From the NCBI RefSeq assembly GCF_020329435.1, contig NZ_JAGKJK010000006.1, positions 372,001 to 436,000 on the forward strand: a stretch of DNA of 64,000 bases, in the 5' to 3' direction. Positions 35,405-44,494 of the stretch are shown here, one piece after another. A program made the translations under genes and the position numbers. Numbering within the stretch: position 1 is the stretch's first letter; every line of letters starts with the position of its first letter. The notes beneath the pieces were generated by a model, which was not told where the DNA came from, did not search any database, and saw only the letters and a program-made list of their open reading frames with translations. Source of the stretch: Bradyrhizobium hereditatis (lineage in GTDB: Bacteria; Pseudomonadota; Alphaproteobacteria; Rhizobiales; Xanthobacteraceae).

Positions 35405-35732
35405 ACGGGCAAATGTTGAAGACATTACGGTAACCAATTGAAATCGCAGCATTATCACTTCTCCGTCGCGCCGATGATGGATTGGACCGAGAGTTCTTTT
35501 TTTTCAATTAGTTAGAAGGCGGTGTGTGCACGACGTGTGCACCGAGAGATCAAAGAAAATCCAGCGACAACCAGCGTAAGCAGGCTCAACTGAACCGCTG
35601 TAGGTCAGCCGGGCCGATGTTCAGGGAAGGCTGAGGGATCTCGTTTGGCAGACCGCGAGTTTGCGTCGGTAAGTTGCCAAGCGTTTATTCGCGCAAGGTG
35701 CGGTTATGGAACGCCCGTCCTCACGGACAACT

Positions 35733-35777
35733 GCTGACTCTTAACAGCGGGTCCCAGGTTCGAGCCATGGTGCGCCA
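35733..35777 (+). repeat. 3' fragment of a tRNA-Lys(CTT) gene, putative attachment site (left)
   Basis: Reads GCTGA-CTCTTAA (anticodon stem and loop with anticodon CTT), then CAGCGGGTCCCAGG, the T-loop TTCGAGC and GGTGCGCCA. One T is missing after the anticodon loop and the CCA end is lost, so it is a decayed tRNA 3' part, not a functional tRNA. A second, better kept copy is at 43203-43247 in the same orientation. Site-specific integrases commonly leave such duplicated tRNA 3' ends. Confidence 0.75.
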
Positions 35778-36108
35778 AATCATAGCAAAATCAACAACTT
35801 ACAGGTAGCTGTTAAAGCGTCATTCCACACGTCCTACACGCGGAAGGACAGCGGCTGTTGCGATAACCTGGCGCTCTCGCCCGAGCAGTCGACTTCAAGC
35901 ACCTTCGCGCAGGCGCTGCCGTGAGTTTTCGCCATGATGGCCCGTTAGGATCGCGCGAACTTTATGAGCGGCTCAGTGTGATTTCAGCCGGCAGGGAAAG
36001 GGCCGCTTCCACAAGATAGGGGAGGGCTCGCGCTTTATTCGGTCGACCTACGAGCCGGACTGATCCAAAATCCCTGCGAGCAGAGAACAGAAATTTCCCG
36101 TAGCAGTG

Positions 36109-37854
36109 ATGGCAACATTAGAAGACGTATTTCGTTCGTTGTTTCCCGAATTTCCCGCCGACCAAGACCCGTTCGTACAACCGCCCCGGTTGCCCGCCGA
36201 CGTCTTTGCGTTCTCAGCTCACCTGCTGGAGCGCTCGGGCGCATCCCATCACATCGCGCCGTATGTCCCTATGCGAGACTCCGATTTTCGCAGCCTGATC
36301 GTGGATGCGGCGATGCGAAATCGCGCCGCCAAGCTTGGGAAGGAATGGCTCCGCGCGCCGACGCCGGCCGGTCGGACGCTTCCCGCCGCGCCAAGCGGTG
36401 TCATAGCGAAGTGGCGTCGTCTCAGGAAATTTCGCGATCGAATCGTCTATGAGCCGCTACTGGAGAAATCGGACGCTCCTGACTGGTGGATGCCTTGTCT
36501 CGAGCTGATGATGATTGCGGACGAGGCGTCCCGGGATATCGGATTCGATTCGGATCATCCGTTCGCTTTACCGATGCGTTCCGCATATATATTGGAGGAG
36601 ACCGAGGACGACTTTTACACGCTTCAACGAGCGTCATTTTCACTATCGACTGCCGTCGATGATCTTGTGTGTGTCCAACCTAAATCAAGGACTCCCACTG
36701 TCGGATGCACCCTGAGGTCGCTTTCGCATCACCTCGCGCTGCTTCCTCCGCGAGGACAGGTTCGTGCTCGTTGGGTCCAACCGGTATTTCCTGAACGAGC
36801 CGGCCAAAGGCCCAAAAAGTTGGGACTTCTGCTCTTGCCGTACCCGTTCCGGATCGCTGACGACGTCTTCGAGAAGGTCGCTGCGCACGCAAAGGAGACA
36901 TGGGGATGGTTCGGTGTGCGGTCCAGTTGGCTGCCGGACAATCGAGACAGAACGAAGCGAAAGGCGTTCGTCGAATATGTCTTGCACTTGGTGCGCGAGG
37001 CGAGGTCGAAAGGCAAGCGCGTCGACGCGGTGGTGCTTCCCGAGCTTGCGCTCAATTTCACGCAGTTCGTGGACCTCGCTCGAGCTCTCGCCAAAGACGA
37101 AATGATCGAATTTCTCATTGCGGGAATAACGCACGATCGTTCCGGCCGCAGAGGAAATTTCGTCTCTATCGCCCCGTTCTTCCTGTTGGAAAGTCGTCGG
37201 ACCGCCAACATGACGGACTGGGAAAAGATCATCCTGGTGCGGGAAAAGCACCATCGCTGGAAGCTTAATTCTTCGCAGATCGAAGCTTACGATCTTGGGC
37301 TAGATCCCAAAAAGAGCTGGTGGGAGCATCTGTCCATTCTCAGCCGGAGTCTGGACGTCCTGGTGTTCAGAGGAAACAGTACCTTGACGACTTTGATTTG
37401 TGAGGACTTGGCGCGCGTCGATCCGTGCCAAGCGGTCGTCCGGGGCGTCGGGCCCAACCTGCTTATCGCGCTCCTGATGGACGGACCACAATTGGAGAAC
37501 AGGTGGCCGGCGAGATACGCAACGGTCCTGGCTGAAGATCCGGGAACGTCGGTTCTGACACTCACTTCGTTCGGCCTGATAGCGCGTCAAAACGAACTTG
37601 GGGATCATCCGCAAGCCAGCGCCATAGCGCTTTGGAAAGACGACGTGAACGGGGCGAAGAAGCTTGAGCTTCCGAGAGATTCCGACGCTCTCGTTCTGGA
37701 GCTAGTCGCGCAAGGAAAAACCGAACGGACGCTGGATGGTCGGTCAGACGATGGATCGACCCATCGGTGGGTCTACGATGCGCACGGTGCCGTCAGTGTC
37801 GGAGCACAAAATCGGCCTGATTGGATCACGACCGGAGTGGCTAAATCCAAATAG
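36109..37854 (+). CDS. Nitrilase-fold (carbon-nitrogen hydrolase) protein with long N-terminal domain, candidate defence gene
   Basis: A 581-residue protein. The C-terminal half has the nitrilase triad in order: Glu312 in VVLPELALNF, Lys380 in REKHHRW and Cys431 in TLICEDLARVDPCQ. Normal nitrilases are about 300 residues; here some 240 residues of unknown, largely helical sequence precede, and the Lys-to-Cys spacing is enlarged. A comparable nitrilase domain is fused to reverse transcriptase in DRT type 1 (UG1) anti-phage systems; no reverse transcriptase is present here. The start is the ATG at 36109 (a GTG is directly before). It lies between two tRNA-Lys fragments with nuclease and GHKL genes, which supports a defence role by association only. 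Confidence 0.7.
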   Translation: MATLEDVFRSLFPEFPADQDPFVQPPRLPADVFAFSAHLLERSGASHHIAPYVPMRDSDFRSLIVDAAMRNRAAKLGKEWLRAPTPAGRTLPAAPSGVIAKWRRLRKFRDRIVYEPLLEKSDAPDWWMPCLELMMIADEASRDIGFDSDHPFALPMRSAYILEETEDDFYTLQRASFSLSTAVDDLVCVQPKSRTPTVGCTLRSLSHHLALLPPRGQVRARWVQPVFPERAGQRPKKLGLLLLPYPFRIADDVFEKVAAHAKETWGWFGVRSSWLPDNRDRTKRKAFVEYVLHLVREARSKGKRVDAVVLPELALNFTQFVDLARALAKDEMIEFLIAGITHDRSGRRGNFVSIAPFFLLESRRTANMTDWEKIILVREKHHRWKLNSSQIEAYDLGLDPKKSWWEHLSILSRSLDVLVFRGNSTLTTLICEDLARVDPCQAVVRGVGPNLLIALLMDGPQLENRWPARYATVLAEDPGTSVLTLTSFGLIARQNELGDHPQASAIALWKDDVNGAKKLELPRDSDALVLELVAQGKTERTLDGRSDDGSTHRWVYDAHGAVSVGAQNRPDWITTGVAKSK

Positions 37855-37866
37855 ACGAATCGATCT

Positions 37867-38034
37867 TTAGGCTCGCTTCTTCGCTGCGGGCCTGAAGTCT
37901 TGCTGAGCGCGCTTGGTGAAGGTCGCAAAAATGCGCTTCTCCTCGGGGTCTGTCGACGACTTTCTGACGACTATCGCTGCGGCTTTCTTCGCCTTGCGAG
38001 TCTGTTCCGAGTACTTTTTGGAAATGTTGGCCAT
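37867..38034 (-). CDS. Small basic hypothetical protein
   Basis: A 55-residue, Lys/Arg-rich protein (ANISKKYSEQTRKAKK, FATFTKRAQQDFRPAAKKRA), probably able to bind nucleic acid. The start at 38034 gives a natural N-terminus; the frame continues upstream to 38106 but with different composition. It converges on the nitrilase-fold gene, 12 bp apart. No family is recognised. It could be a nucleoid-type or accessory protein, or simply a chance frame. Confidence 0.4.
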   Translation of the reverse strand: MANISKKYSEQTRKAKKAAAIVVRKSSTDPEEKRIFATFTKRAQQDFRPAAKKRA

Positions 38035-38180
38035 CAGTCGACTCAGCTTCCCCGGGAAACCGTGGAATTTTACGATACAATGTACATATTGCGCGCGGTC
38101 AAACAAGGCCTGGATGGGGCCAATCTTAATTAAGCGTTATCTTCCAATAACTTCCGGTCTGGGGGGCGCGCGGGCGGGGG

Positions 38181-38548
38181 CTAGAAGCCTCGAACGGTCG
38201 CTGTAGCACGTCCTATTCCAGACTTTTCGATTATCGTGTCGCTTGGCGAAGCCGCAGGCAGACGGTCTCGACTGAACTGTCCGAAATGGTAAGGCTGGCC
38301 GTTGAACAAGATATGGTCAAACTCGGCCGCGAGAGATTGTAGACGCTGTTCTCGGTGTCGGAGCTGTAGATCAGCGCGATGGTGTGGCGATGACCGCCGC
38401 GCTCGGCGGCAATGAGGAGGCCATCCGGGAACTCCCGCTCGATGACTGCCGACCAGTTGTGGGTACGTAGCTTCTCCAGGATTTTCCGTTCCGCGTCGCG
38501 GTGGAGGATATCCATGCGCATTTTTTGTTCTGGATCAGAAGGCTGCAT
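38181..38548 (-). pseudogene. Frameshifted small gene of unknown function
   Basis: Reading leftward from 38548, a coherent frame (MDILHRDAERKILEKLRTH, EREFPDGLLIAAERGGH, ALIYSSDTENSVY) becomes noise near 38335-38342. Sense resumes in a neighbouring frame as SLAAEFDHILFNGQPYHFGQF and runs to a TAG at 38181-38183. One missing base after the TAC codon restores a single protein of about 121 residues. Family unknown. It is one of three single-base frameshifts within 2 kb, so decay or homopolymer-type sequence error are both possible. Confidence 0.55.
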
Positions 38549-38753
38549 GGCGATCTCGAATCGGCGTGCACTCGCGCGGGGCGTTGCGATTCAGGTTCGC
38601 TTGGGTTTGCGGAAGCGAGCGGGCGGCATGTCCGGCTGGCGACCGGTTTGGGATGGCTGAACGACAGCGCATCTGGACGGCGCATATTGCGGCGACCTCA
38701 TCGCCGGCATAAGTGCGGAGGTTTCGCCGACCGTCCTTGAGTGCGAAGTTCGG

Positions 38754-40439
38754 TTACTCCGCCGCCTCCGCCTCGGGCGGTCGGCGCTCGTATAATGTCA
38801 GGGACCGGGCCTGCGCGCGATCCTGTTGTGTCGAGGGCGGTGGGGGAAGTGCCGGGACAAAGGGTTCGATCGGATCGGTGGGAACGGATAGGTCAGGATT
38901 GAGGCCGGCAACCGTGCCTGTGCCATCATACTTGCGATCGAACACCGCGATCGGATGCTTGAGGAAGTGCTGGTCAAACATGGCGGTTATTCCCGACGAG
39001 GAGAGGCGAGCGAGCTCAGCGCGGACCTCTTTGCCGGATTTCCAGCCTATGGCGTAGCGCTTGGTCGCGGCTTGCGCAGCCTCAAGGGTAGCGATTGCTG
39101 CATCCGTGAAGCCGCCGCTGGTCCAGAACTCGAAATGCACTTGCGACGAGTTGAACCGTTCCTCCCCTTTTGTCGCCTTGTAGAGACCCGGGACTTGGCG
39201 ACTGAGCCATTCCTCTACCTCTGGAGCATCGATCAGATGATCCGGTTGATACCCCTTGCACTCGTAGATCCAGACTTCACCGGAGACGACGCGGCGAACA
39301 TCAATCTCTGCCCGGAAGGTGTCGTACCTGACAAGATGATTGATGTCGATCGATCCACCGAACCGCGCCTGGACGACGTGTCCGACAACGAGTTCGAAGA
39401 GTGATCCACGCAGATTGCGATCTGCTCCCTCGATGCTGCCAAGCTTGTCGAACAGCTCACCGATCACTTCAGGCCGCGCGACGGCGATGGCGGCGGCCTT
39501 GCTCATCGTCTCGAGTAACATCGCGAGACCAACCGCCACATCCCGACCGAAAAGGTTCTTCGGAGTGGCGAGCATCAGCCCGTGCGACCTTCCCAGATTG
39601 AACGCCTCTTGCGTATAGCCGTCGGCCATGAGGACAGGCAGGAATGCTGGTAGATTTTTCAGATAGGCGGAGAGCGTGAATTTGCGTACGAACGCGGCGA
39701 CCGCCTGCTCCGTGACGGCAGCGCCTGTGATCACATCTGCAACGAGGAACCCCGGCCTGGGCCGACCGTCCTTCTGCCGGCGAGCAATAGGAACCATGTA
39801 AGAGGGACCGCACAGGTCCCAGTGAAAGTTGCCGAACTTTGGTAAACGCTCGCCGTCGCCGCGAATTTCGATCTTGCCATAGCTAGCAAGCCCCAGGCGC
39901 CTTGCCCAATCGCGCAGGGCGAGGAGCAGCATTTTTTCGACCAGCATCCGAGCACGGAGCCGTCGGAATTGGGATACCCCAGGCGTCCGTCGGCGCGAAG
40001 CGCGACGACGGGGCCGACGCCCTGCACGTCGGTGCGCTCAACGAGATGAACCGCCTCGAGGCGTTGCAGAACCGTCTCGCTCGATATCTGCCCCTGTTGG
40101 CGAACCGGCGAACCACTGATGATTGCGAAGTGCTCTAGCGGCACAACACCATCGCGATCCTGCAATGCTGCGAGAGCTGGTCCATAGGCGGGACTCGCCT
40201 CGCGGATATCGCGTGCAAGCGCCGTCCAGTAGTGCTCCGTGCCCTCATGCTTTGTGTGATACAGGAAGCGGGCGTTCCGAGGAAAAACCCAGGCCCTTCA
40301 ACCGCCGGACATTCGCACCTGCACGAGCGATACGCTGGCGCGCGACATCTGCCGACATCCCACGGGTAACGAGTTTGCGCGCCAGATCGGAGGAGAGGCA
40401 GGGTCCCTCCGTAAGTAGGATCGATTCGACGGTGTTCAT
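38754..40439 (-). pseudogene. HTH plus PD-(D/E)XK nuclease gene interrupted by two frameshifts
   Basis: Three consecutive reverse frames together make one protein of about 561 residues. The N-terminal part (from ATG 40439: SILLTEGPCLSSDLARKLVTRG) resembles a winged-helix DNA-binding region. It shifts at an A5 run (40283-40287, T5 on the coding strand; T4 would give GLGFPRNARFLYH) and again near 39971-39973 (CCC where CCCC would give LGYPQFRRLRARMLVEK). The last 397 codons are intact and contain a nuclease core, EID then 14 residues later YECKG, typical of PD-(D/E)XK restriction enzymes. The intact gene would be a type IV- or solitary restriction-like protein. Both lesions are in short homopolymers. 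Confidence 0.7.
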
Positions 40440-40895
40440 GTATTGAAGCTGCCCCTGTCACGCTCCGCTATTTATAATAAAACTACAGTCCCAGGCGACC
40501 CTTTTCGCAAGCGTCGATGTGCATAAAATAATTTAATAAAATCAAGCACTTGACCTTCGGTTGCCTTACGATCTCTTCGCCTTATGTCACGGTCGCGCAT
40601 CACGCGATCCGTGTTGGGCGGCGATAGTGTAGGAATTCATGGCGGATCCTGCCTAAGCAGTGCGTGTTTGGCGAGGCGCGTCAACCAGGAGGAAAGCCGC
40701 CCATAGCACGGCGACGACCGTCTGAGGAGCATCTGGGTTGAGGTTACGCTCGCCCGAATCCCCCACCGTCGCTGTGCCGGTCGCACGCGCACCGCTAGAA
40801 TGGGGACACTCAGCGCTCGCATAAGTGGTTCCTCATCGGCTTGATGATAAAGAGCGATCCTGGGCTGGAACGCGTGGAATATTCGTGGGGGCGGC
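40440..40895. other. 456-bp divergent intergenic region
   Basis: Between the divergent nuclease pseudogene and the GHKL-ATPase gene. The first 120 bp are AT-rich (for example AATAATTTAATAAAATCAAG near 40527-40546) and probably hold promoters. A short open stretch on the reverse strand near 40.65-40.83 kb lacks a start codon and is not called. Confidence 0.4.
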
Positions 40896-42899
40896 TTGAG
40901 CAACATCAACATTAAAAGAGCGGTCGAGAATATTCGCTCGGGCACTACAGTCTATACGCCGGTGGTCGAGCTGATTGTCAACGCTATCCAAGCGATCAGA
41001 ACGGTGAAGGTTACTGGCGGCCTGATAACGGTGACCATTCTCCGCAGCAAGCAGGTCGACCTCATCGACAAGACGAGCGCCGTGGATGGCTTCATCGTTC
41101 GAGACAACGGAATCGGCTTCAACCAAGATCACCGCGACTCCTTTGACACCCTCTATACGGACATGAAGGCGGCGGACGGGGGCAAGGGTTTCGGCCGATT
41201 CAGTTGCCTGAAGTACTTTGACGAGTTCACTGTCGACAGCATCTTTAGCGAAGGTCCAAAGCGCAAGCGCCGCACCTTTGCGATGGGAAGAGGCAAGCAC
41301 ATCATCATCGACGAGAAGGTGACGCCGTCGGAGGCCACGGAAACGGGGGCGACCATCACGATCTCGGGGGTGAGGAGCGTCAAGTTTCCCGATAAAGGGT
41401 TGGAGATCATCGCGCGAGTTTTAGTCGAGAAGCTCCTGCCTTACTTCATCGACCCAAATTCGGAATGCCCTCGGATCGTAGTAGAGGACGGATCTTCTGG
41501 CTCCAGCGTCGTACTCAATGACTACCTGTCACAGACAAACCGACAGATCGTCGAGTTGGAACCTCCAAATCGAGCGTTGATCCTTCAGTGCCAGGACGAA
41601 CAAGAAGCGTTTCATGTCCGAGTTTTTAAATTTTACTCGCCGAGAGCAAATAAGAGCAAGATAAGTCTCGTTGCGCATCGTCGTGAGGTTGCCGAGGTCA
41701 CCATTCAAACCTACATTCCGGAGTTCGCCGAGGAATTCTATGACAAGGCTGCGCTCGACAGCGAGGGGGAGAGGGATAGGAATTACATCATCAAGGCATA
41801 CGTATTCGGCGATTACCTGGATAACAATGTTTCGCTCGAGCGCGGCGCCTTTAATTTCCAAAGAGATAACGACCTAATATATGGCATCTCCCAGTCTCAG
41901 GTCGAGCAAGGTGCGGCGCTTATTGCGCAAGCGGCGATAGGGGACGAGATTACGCAGCGCAAGGAACGGAAGAACGCACGCATAAAGGAATACATCGATA
42001 CGGAAGCGCCTTGGCATCGCGCGCTAAGTCAAGAGGCGGATTTCACCACACTTCCTATGAGGCCGTCGTCGCAGGAGATCGAGATGCACTTGCAGACGGC
42101 GAAGTTCAAGCTTGAGATGCAAACTCGTGCGCAGGTACGCGAGATCCTGTCCAGTGACGATCCCGAGACGTTGCGCGATCGGGTTGCTGAAGTAGTCGAC
42201 AGTATATCCCAGACCAGCAAGAATGACCTGATACACTACGTATCCATGCGGAAATGCGTCCTCGATCTGTTTGAAAAATCATTGGAGACCGATGAGGAAG
42301 GAAAGCATCGATCGGAAGGTGACGTGCATGACATTATCATGCCGCGCCGCAAGGATACCGAAAGCATCGACTACGAACAGCATAACCTTTGGATACTGGA
42401 CGAGCGCTTGAATTTTACTGGTTACGTGTCGTCTGACAGGCCACTGGACGGACCGCGCAGCGATCGGACAGATGTCACCATATTCGGCAAGCGTATCGCT
42501 TTTCGAGGCGATAACGTCGCGAGTAATCCGATCACGATTTTTGAGTTCAAGAAGCCTCAGAGACACGATTTTGCTAATCCGTCATCGGATGAAGATCCGG
42601 TCCAGCAGATCGTTCGGTACGTCAATGAAATCAGGGACGGCAAGTACAAAACGCCGAAGGGTCGCGACATATTGGTCACGAACAACACGCCATTTTATGG
42701 TTATGTCGTGTGCGATCTGTCGCGGAAGATCGTTGACTGGCTCGAGCGCGAAAAGGATTTCACACCTATGCCAGATCAGCTCGGGTACTTCAAATGGTAC
42801 GGAAACATAAAGCTGTATATTGAAGTCTTGAGCTGGACGAAAATTCATCAAGACGCAGATATGCGCAATAAGATATTTTTTCACAAGCTGGGCATCTAG
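40896..42899 (+). CDS. GHKL ATPase fused to PD-(D/E)XK nuclease-like domain, candidate defence gene
   Basis: A 667-residue protein starting at TTG 40896 after GGGGGCGG. The N-terminal GHKL (Hsp90/MutL-type) ATPase has the N-box with Glu25 and Asn29 (VVELIVNAIQAI), DNGIGF at 70-75 and the lid GGKGFGRFS at 95-103. The middle (about 200-480) is unassigned. The C-terminus carries Asp526 (RTDVTIFG) and Glu550-x-Lys552 (ITIFEFKKP), the PD-(D/E)XK spacing. GC content is clearly below that of the flanking metabolic genes, a sign of transfer. A single protein with MutL-like ATPase and nuclease halves suggests ATP-gated DNA or RNA cleavage; function is inferred from architecture and island context. Confidence 0.8.
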   Translation: MSNINIKRAVENIRSGTTVYTPVVELIVNAIQAIRTVKVTGGLITVTILRSKQVDLIDKTSAVDGFIVRDNGIGFNQDHRDSFDTLYTDMKAADGGKGFGRFSCLKYFDEFTVDSIFSEGPKRKRRTFAMGRGKHIIIDEKVTPSEATETGATITISGVRSVKFPDKGLEIIARVLVEKLLPYFIDPNSECPRIVVEDGSSGSSVVLNDYLSQTNRQIVELEPPNRALILQCQDEQEAFHVRVFKFYSPRANKSKISLVAHRREVAEVTIQTYIPEFAEEFYDKAALDSEGERDRNYIIKAYVFGDYLDNNVSLERGAFNFQRDNDLIYGISQSQVEQGAALIAQAAIGDEITQRKERKNARIKEYIDTEAPWHRALSQEADFTTLPMRPSSQEIEMHLQTAKFKLEMQTRAQVREILSSDDPETLRDRVAEVVDSISQTSKNDLIHYVSMRKCVLDLFEKSLETDEEGKHRSEGDVHDIIMPRRKDTESIDYEQHNLWILDERLNFTGYVSSDRPLDGPRSDRTDVTIFGKRIAFRGDNVASNPITIFEFKKPQRHDFANPSSDEDPVQQIVRYVNEIRDGKYKTPKGRDILVTNNTPFYGYVVCDLSRKIVDWLEREKDFTPMPDQLGYFKWYGNIKLYIEVLSWTKIHQDADMRNKIFFHKLGI

Positions 42900-43202
42900 C
42901 CGCGATACATTGATCGCGGGGATCTGGCGCGACACCAAGGATGTTTGCGAAGCCTTCACCATGCTGACGATGGACCCAGTTCAAGATCGTGCGGCATCGC
43001 GATGGGCAGATCGATTCTTGAACGAAGTGCCTGGCCGACTGGCTCGATCCTTTGGGCCTCAAACCTTCGCCGCTTCAAGCTCCCTGTCCGCCTAGATTTC
43101 GTGTCGCCCCATTCCGACAAGAGGAAATCCAATTGCAGGTTCAATGGAGGTTTAACAGTACATTTGTAGGAATGGCCGTTGATTTTGTAGCAATTCATGC
43201 GC
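42900..43202. other. Gene-free stretch before the right tRNA fragment
   Basis: About 300 bp with no ribosome site or domain. It ends directly at the tRNA-Lys fragment. Confidence 0.4.
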
Positions 43203-43247
43203 CTCTTAATCAGCGGGTCCCAGGTTCGAGCTCTGGTGCGCCCACCA
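43203..43247 (+). repeat. 3' fragment of a tRNA-Lys(CTT) gene, putative attachment site (right)
   Basis: Starts at the anticodon loop CTCTTAA, continues TCAGCGGGTCCCAGG, T-loop TTCGAGC, then TCTGGTGCGCCCACCA. It is complete to the encoded CCA but has no 5' half, D-arm or anticodon 5' stem (upstream reads TTCATGCGC). This is the expected scar of integration into a tRNA 3' end. It matches the copy at 35733-35777 over about 40 bp with a few changes. Confidence 0.82.
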
Positions 43248-43430
43248 AGCCGAGCAGTTGGCCCTACGGGGCTCCTGGCTAGCGAACCCGCGCCGATATT
43301 CCGGCATGGCACCGATTTGGTCGCCGCTCAAGCGCACCTCACAAGCACAACAATTTCTCCGGTCTGACGGCTTTTGGGCGACCCCTTTTACACTGGTATC
43401 AGCCGACTTCCGTGTTTTACCCGCGTCGCG

Positions 43431-44342
43431 ATGCCTGGAATCCGTTATATCGGGTCCGAGGAGGGGCGTTTCGCGCCTATCATTAAGATCGACCATATCG
43501 GAGCTGTCGGGCGCTTTAGGGCCTACAAGGCCCAGGGCGACGTGACTTTTAAAAAGTACACCCTCATATTTGGCGAGAATGGTCGGGGTAAGACGACGTT
43601 CTGCTCTATCCTGCGATCGATGAGGCTCAACGACCCCGCTCATGTTCTGGGGCGCAAGACGCTCGGCCAAGAGAAGTCCCCTGTAATAATCATGAAGCTC
43701 GCGGGCGGCGAGGCGCGCTTTGCGAATGGCGCGTGGTCTAGCCATGGGCAGCGCATCCACCTCTTCGATGCTCAGTACGTCGCAGATAACGTGTACTTCG
43801 GGGACGCGATCGGTACGGAACAGCGGCGCAACTTGTGCAAGCTGATGCTCGGGGACGAAGGCATCGCGTACCGAAGGGCATACGACGAGGCTGATGCCGC
43901 GATCGACGCGGCAAATGCCACCCTAAGGAGACTTCGGCAAACCATCACCGCGCATGTCCGGCAGGACCAACTGGAAGATTTCGTGGCGCTGAAGCCTGCC
44001 CCTGACATTGACAGGAAAATCGAACTCAAGCGCGGCGAGGTAGAGGGCCTGCGTGAGATCGAAAGCCTGCGTTCTCGCCCAGGAGGCGAGATGATCGAGA
44101 TGCCTCCGCTGCCGACGCACCTCTCGAGAATTCTGAACCAGACCCTCGAGTCAGTGTCGCGTGAAGCGGATAGGCGCGTTCGCGAGCACTTGGCCGCGCA
44201 TGGCATGGGAGGCGACCAAGAATGGATCGCGCGCGGGATTCCCCATATGCGCAAAGATTGTCCCTTCTGCGGCCAGTCGATCGAAGGGCTCCTCTCAGTT
44301 TTGGTAGGTCGACTTACCCAGCGGTTCTACATTACAGATTGA
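43431..44342 (+). pseudogene. C-terminally truncated zinc-hook SMC-like ATPase (RloC/AAA_13-like)
   Basis: A 303-residue protein that begins like a large AAA_13/RloC-type ATPase: residues 1-45 form the first strands, Walker A FGENGRGKTTF lies near 45-55, then HLFDAQYVADNVYFG, a coiled-coil stretch (about 150-260) and a CxxC zinc hook at Cys277/Cys280 (CPFCGQ). After the hook the sequence diverges and stops at 44342. Family members go on for 300-500 residues with the second coil, ABC signature and Walker B, so this copy should be inactive. RloC couples such an ATPase to a tRNA-cleaving HEPN domain; whether this one did cannot be seen. The ATG at 43431 is the likely start. Confidence 0.7.
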
Positions 44343-44494
44343 TCACGGCAGACAGAGTTTGAAATGGCAGTAAAGGCGACCCGATCGCGCTCTTTGCGGC
44401 AACGCGCCATCAGGCGTTGCGATGTTCATAGTTTGCGTGAAGTGCAGCGCACCTGCGCGCTGCGCTCGCGCAAATCTTCCTCCGGATTTCCCCG

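Larger units (their letters stand above)
34757..36108. other. 1.35-kb gene-free region at the left edge of the tRNA-bounded segment
   Basis: No convincing gene. It contains an AT-rich palindrome (35379-35404) and a tRNA-Lys fragment (35733-35777). Short frames around 34.8-35.3 kb have no ribosome site and no recognised domain. Local base composition is more AT-rich than the metabolic genes to the left. Confidence 0.5.

Noticed and set aside
35733-43247. Functional tRNA genes
   Set aside because: Both tRNA-Lys pieces lack the acceptor 5' strand and D-arm, so neither can fold into a tRNA; they are called fragments.
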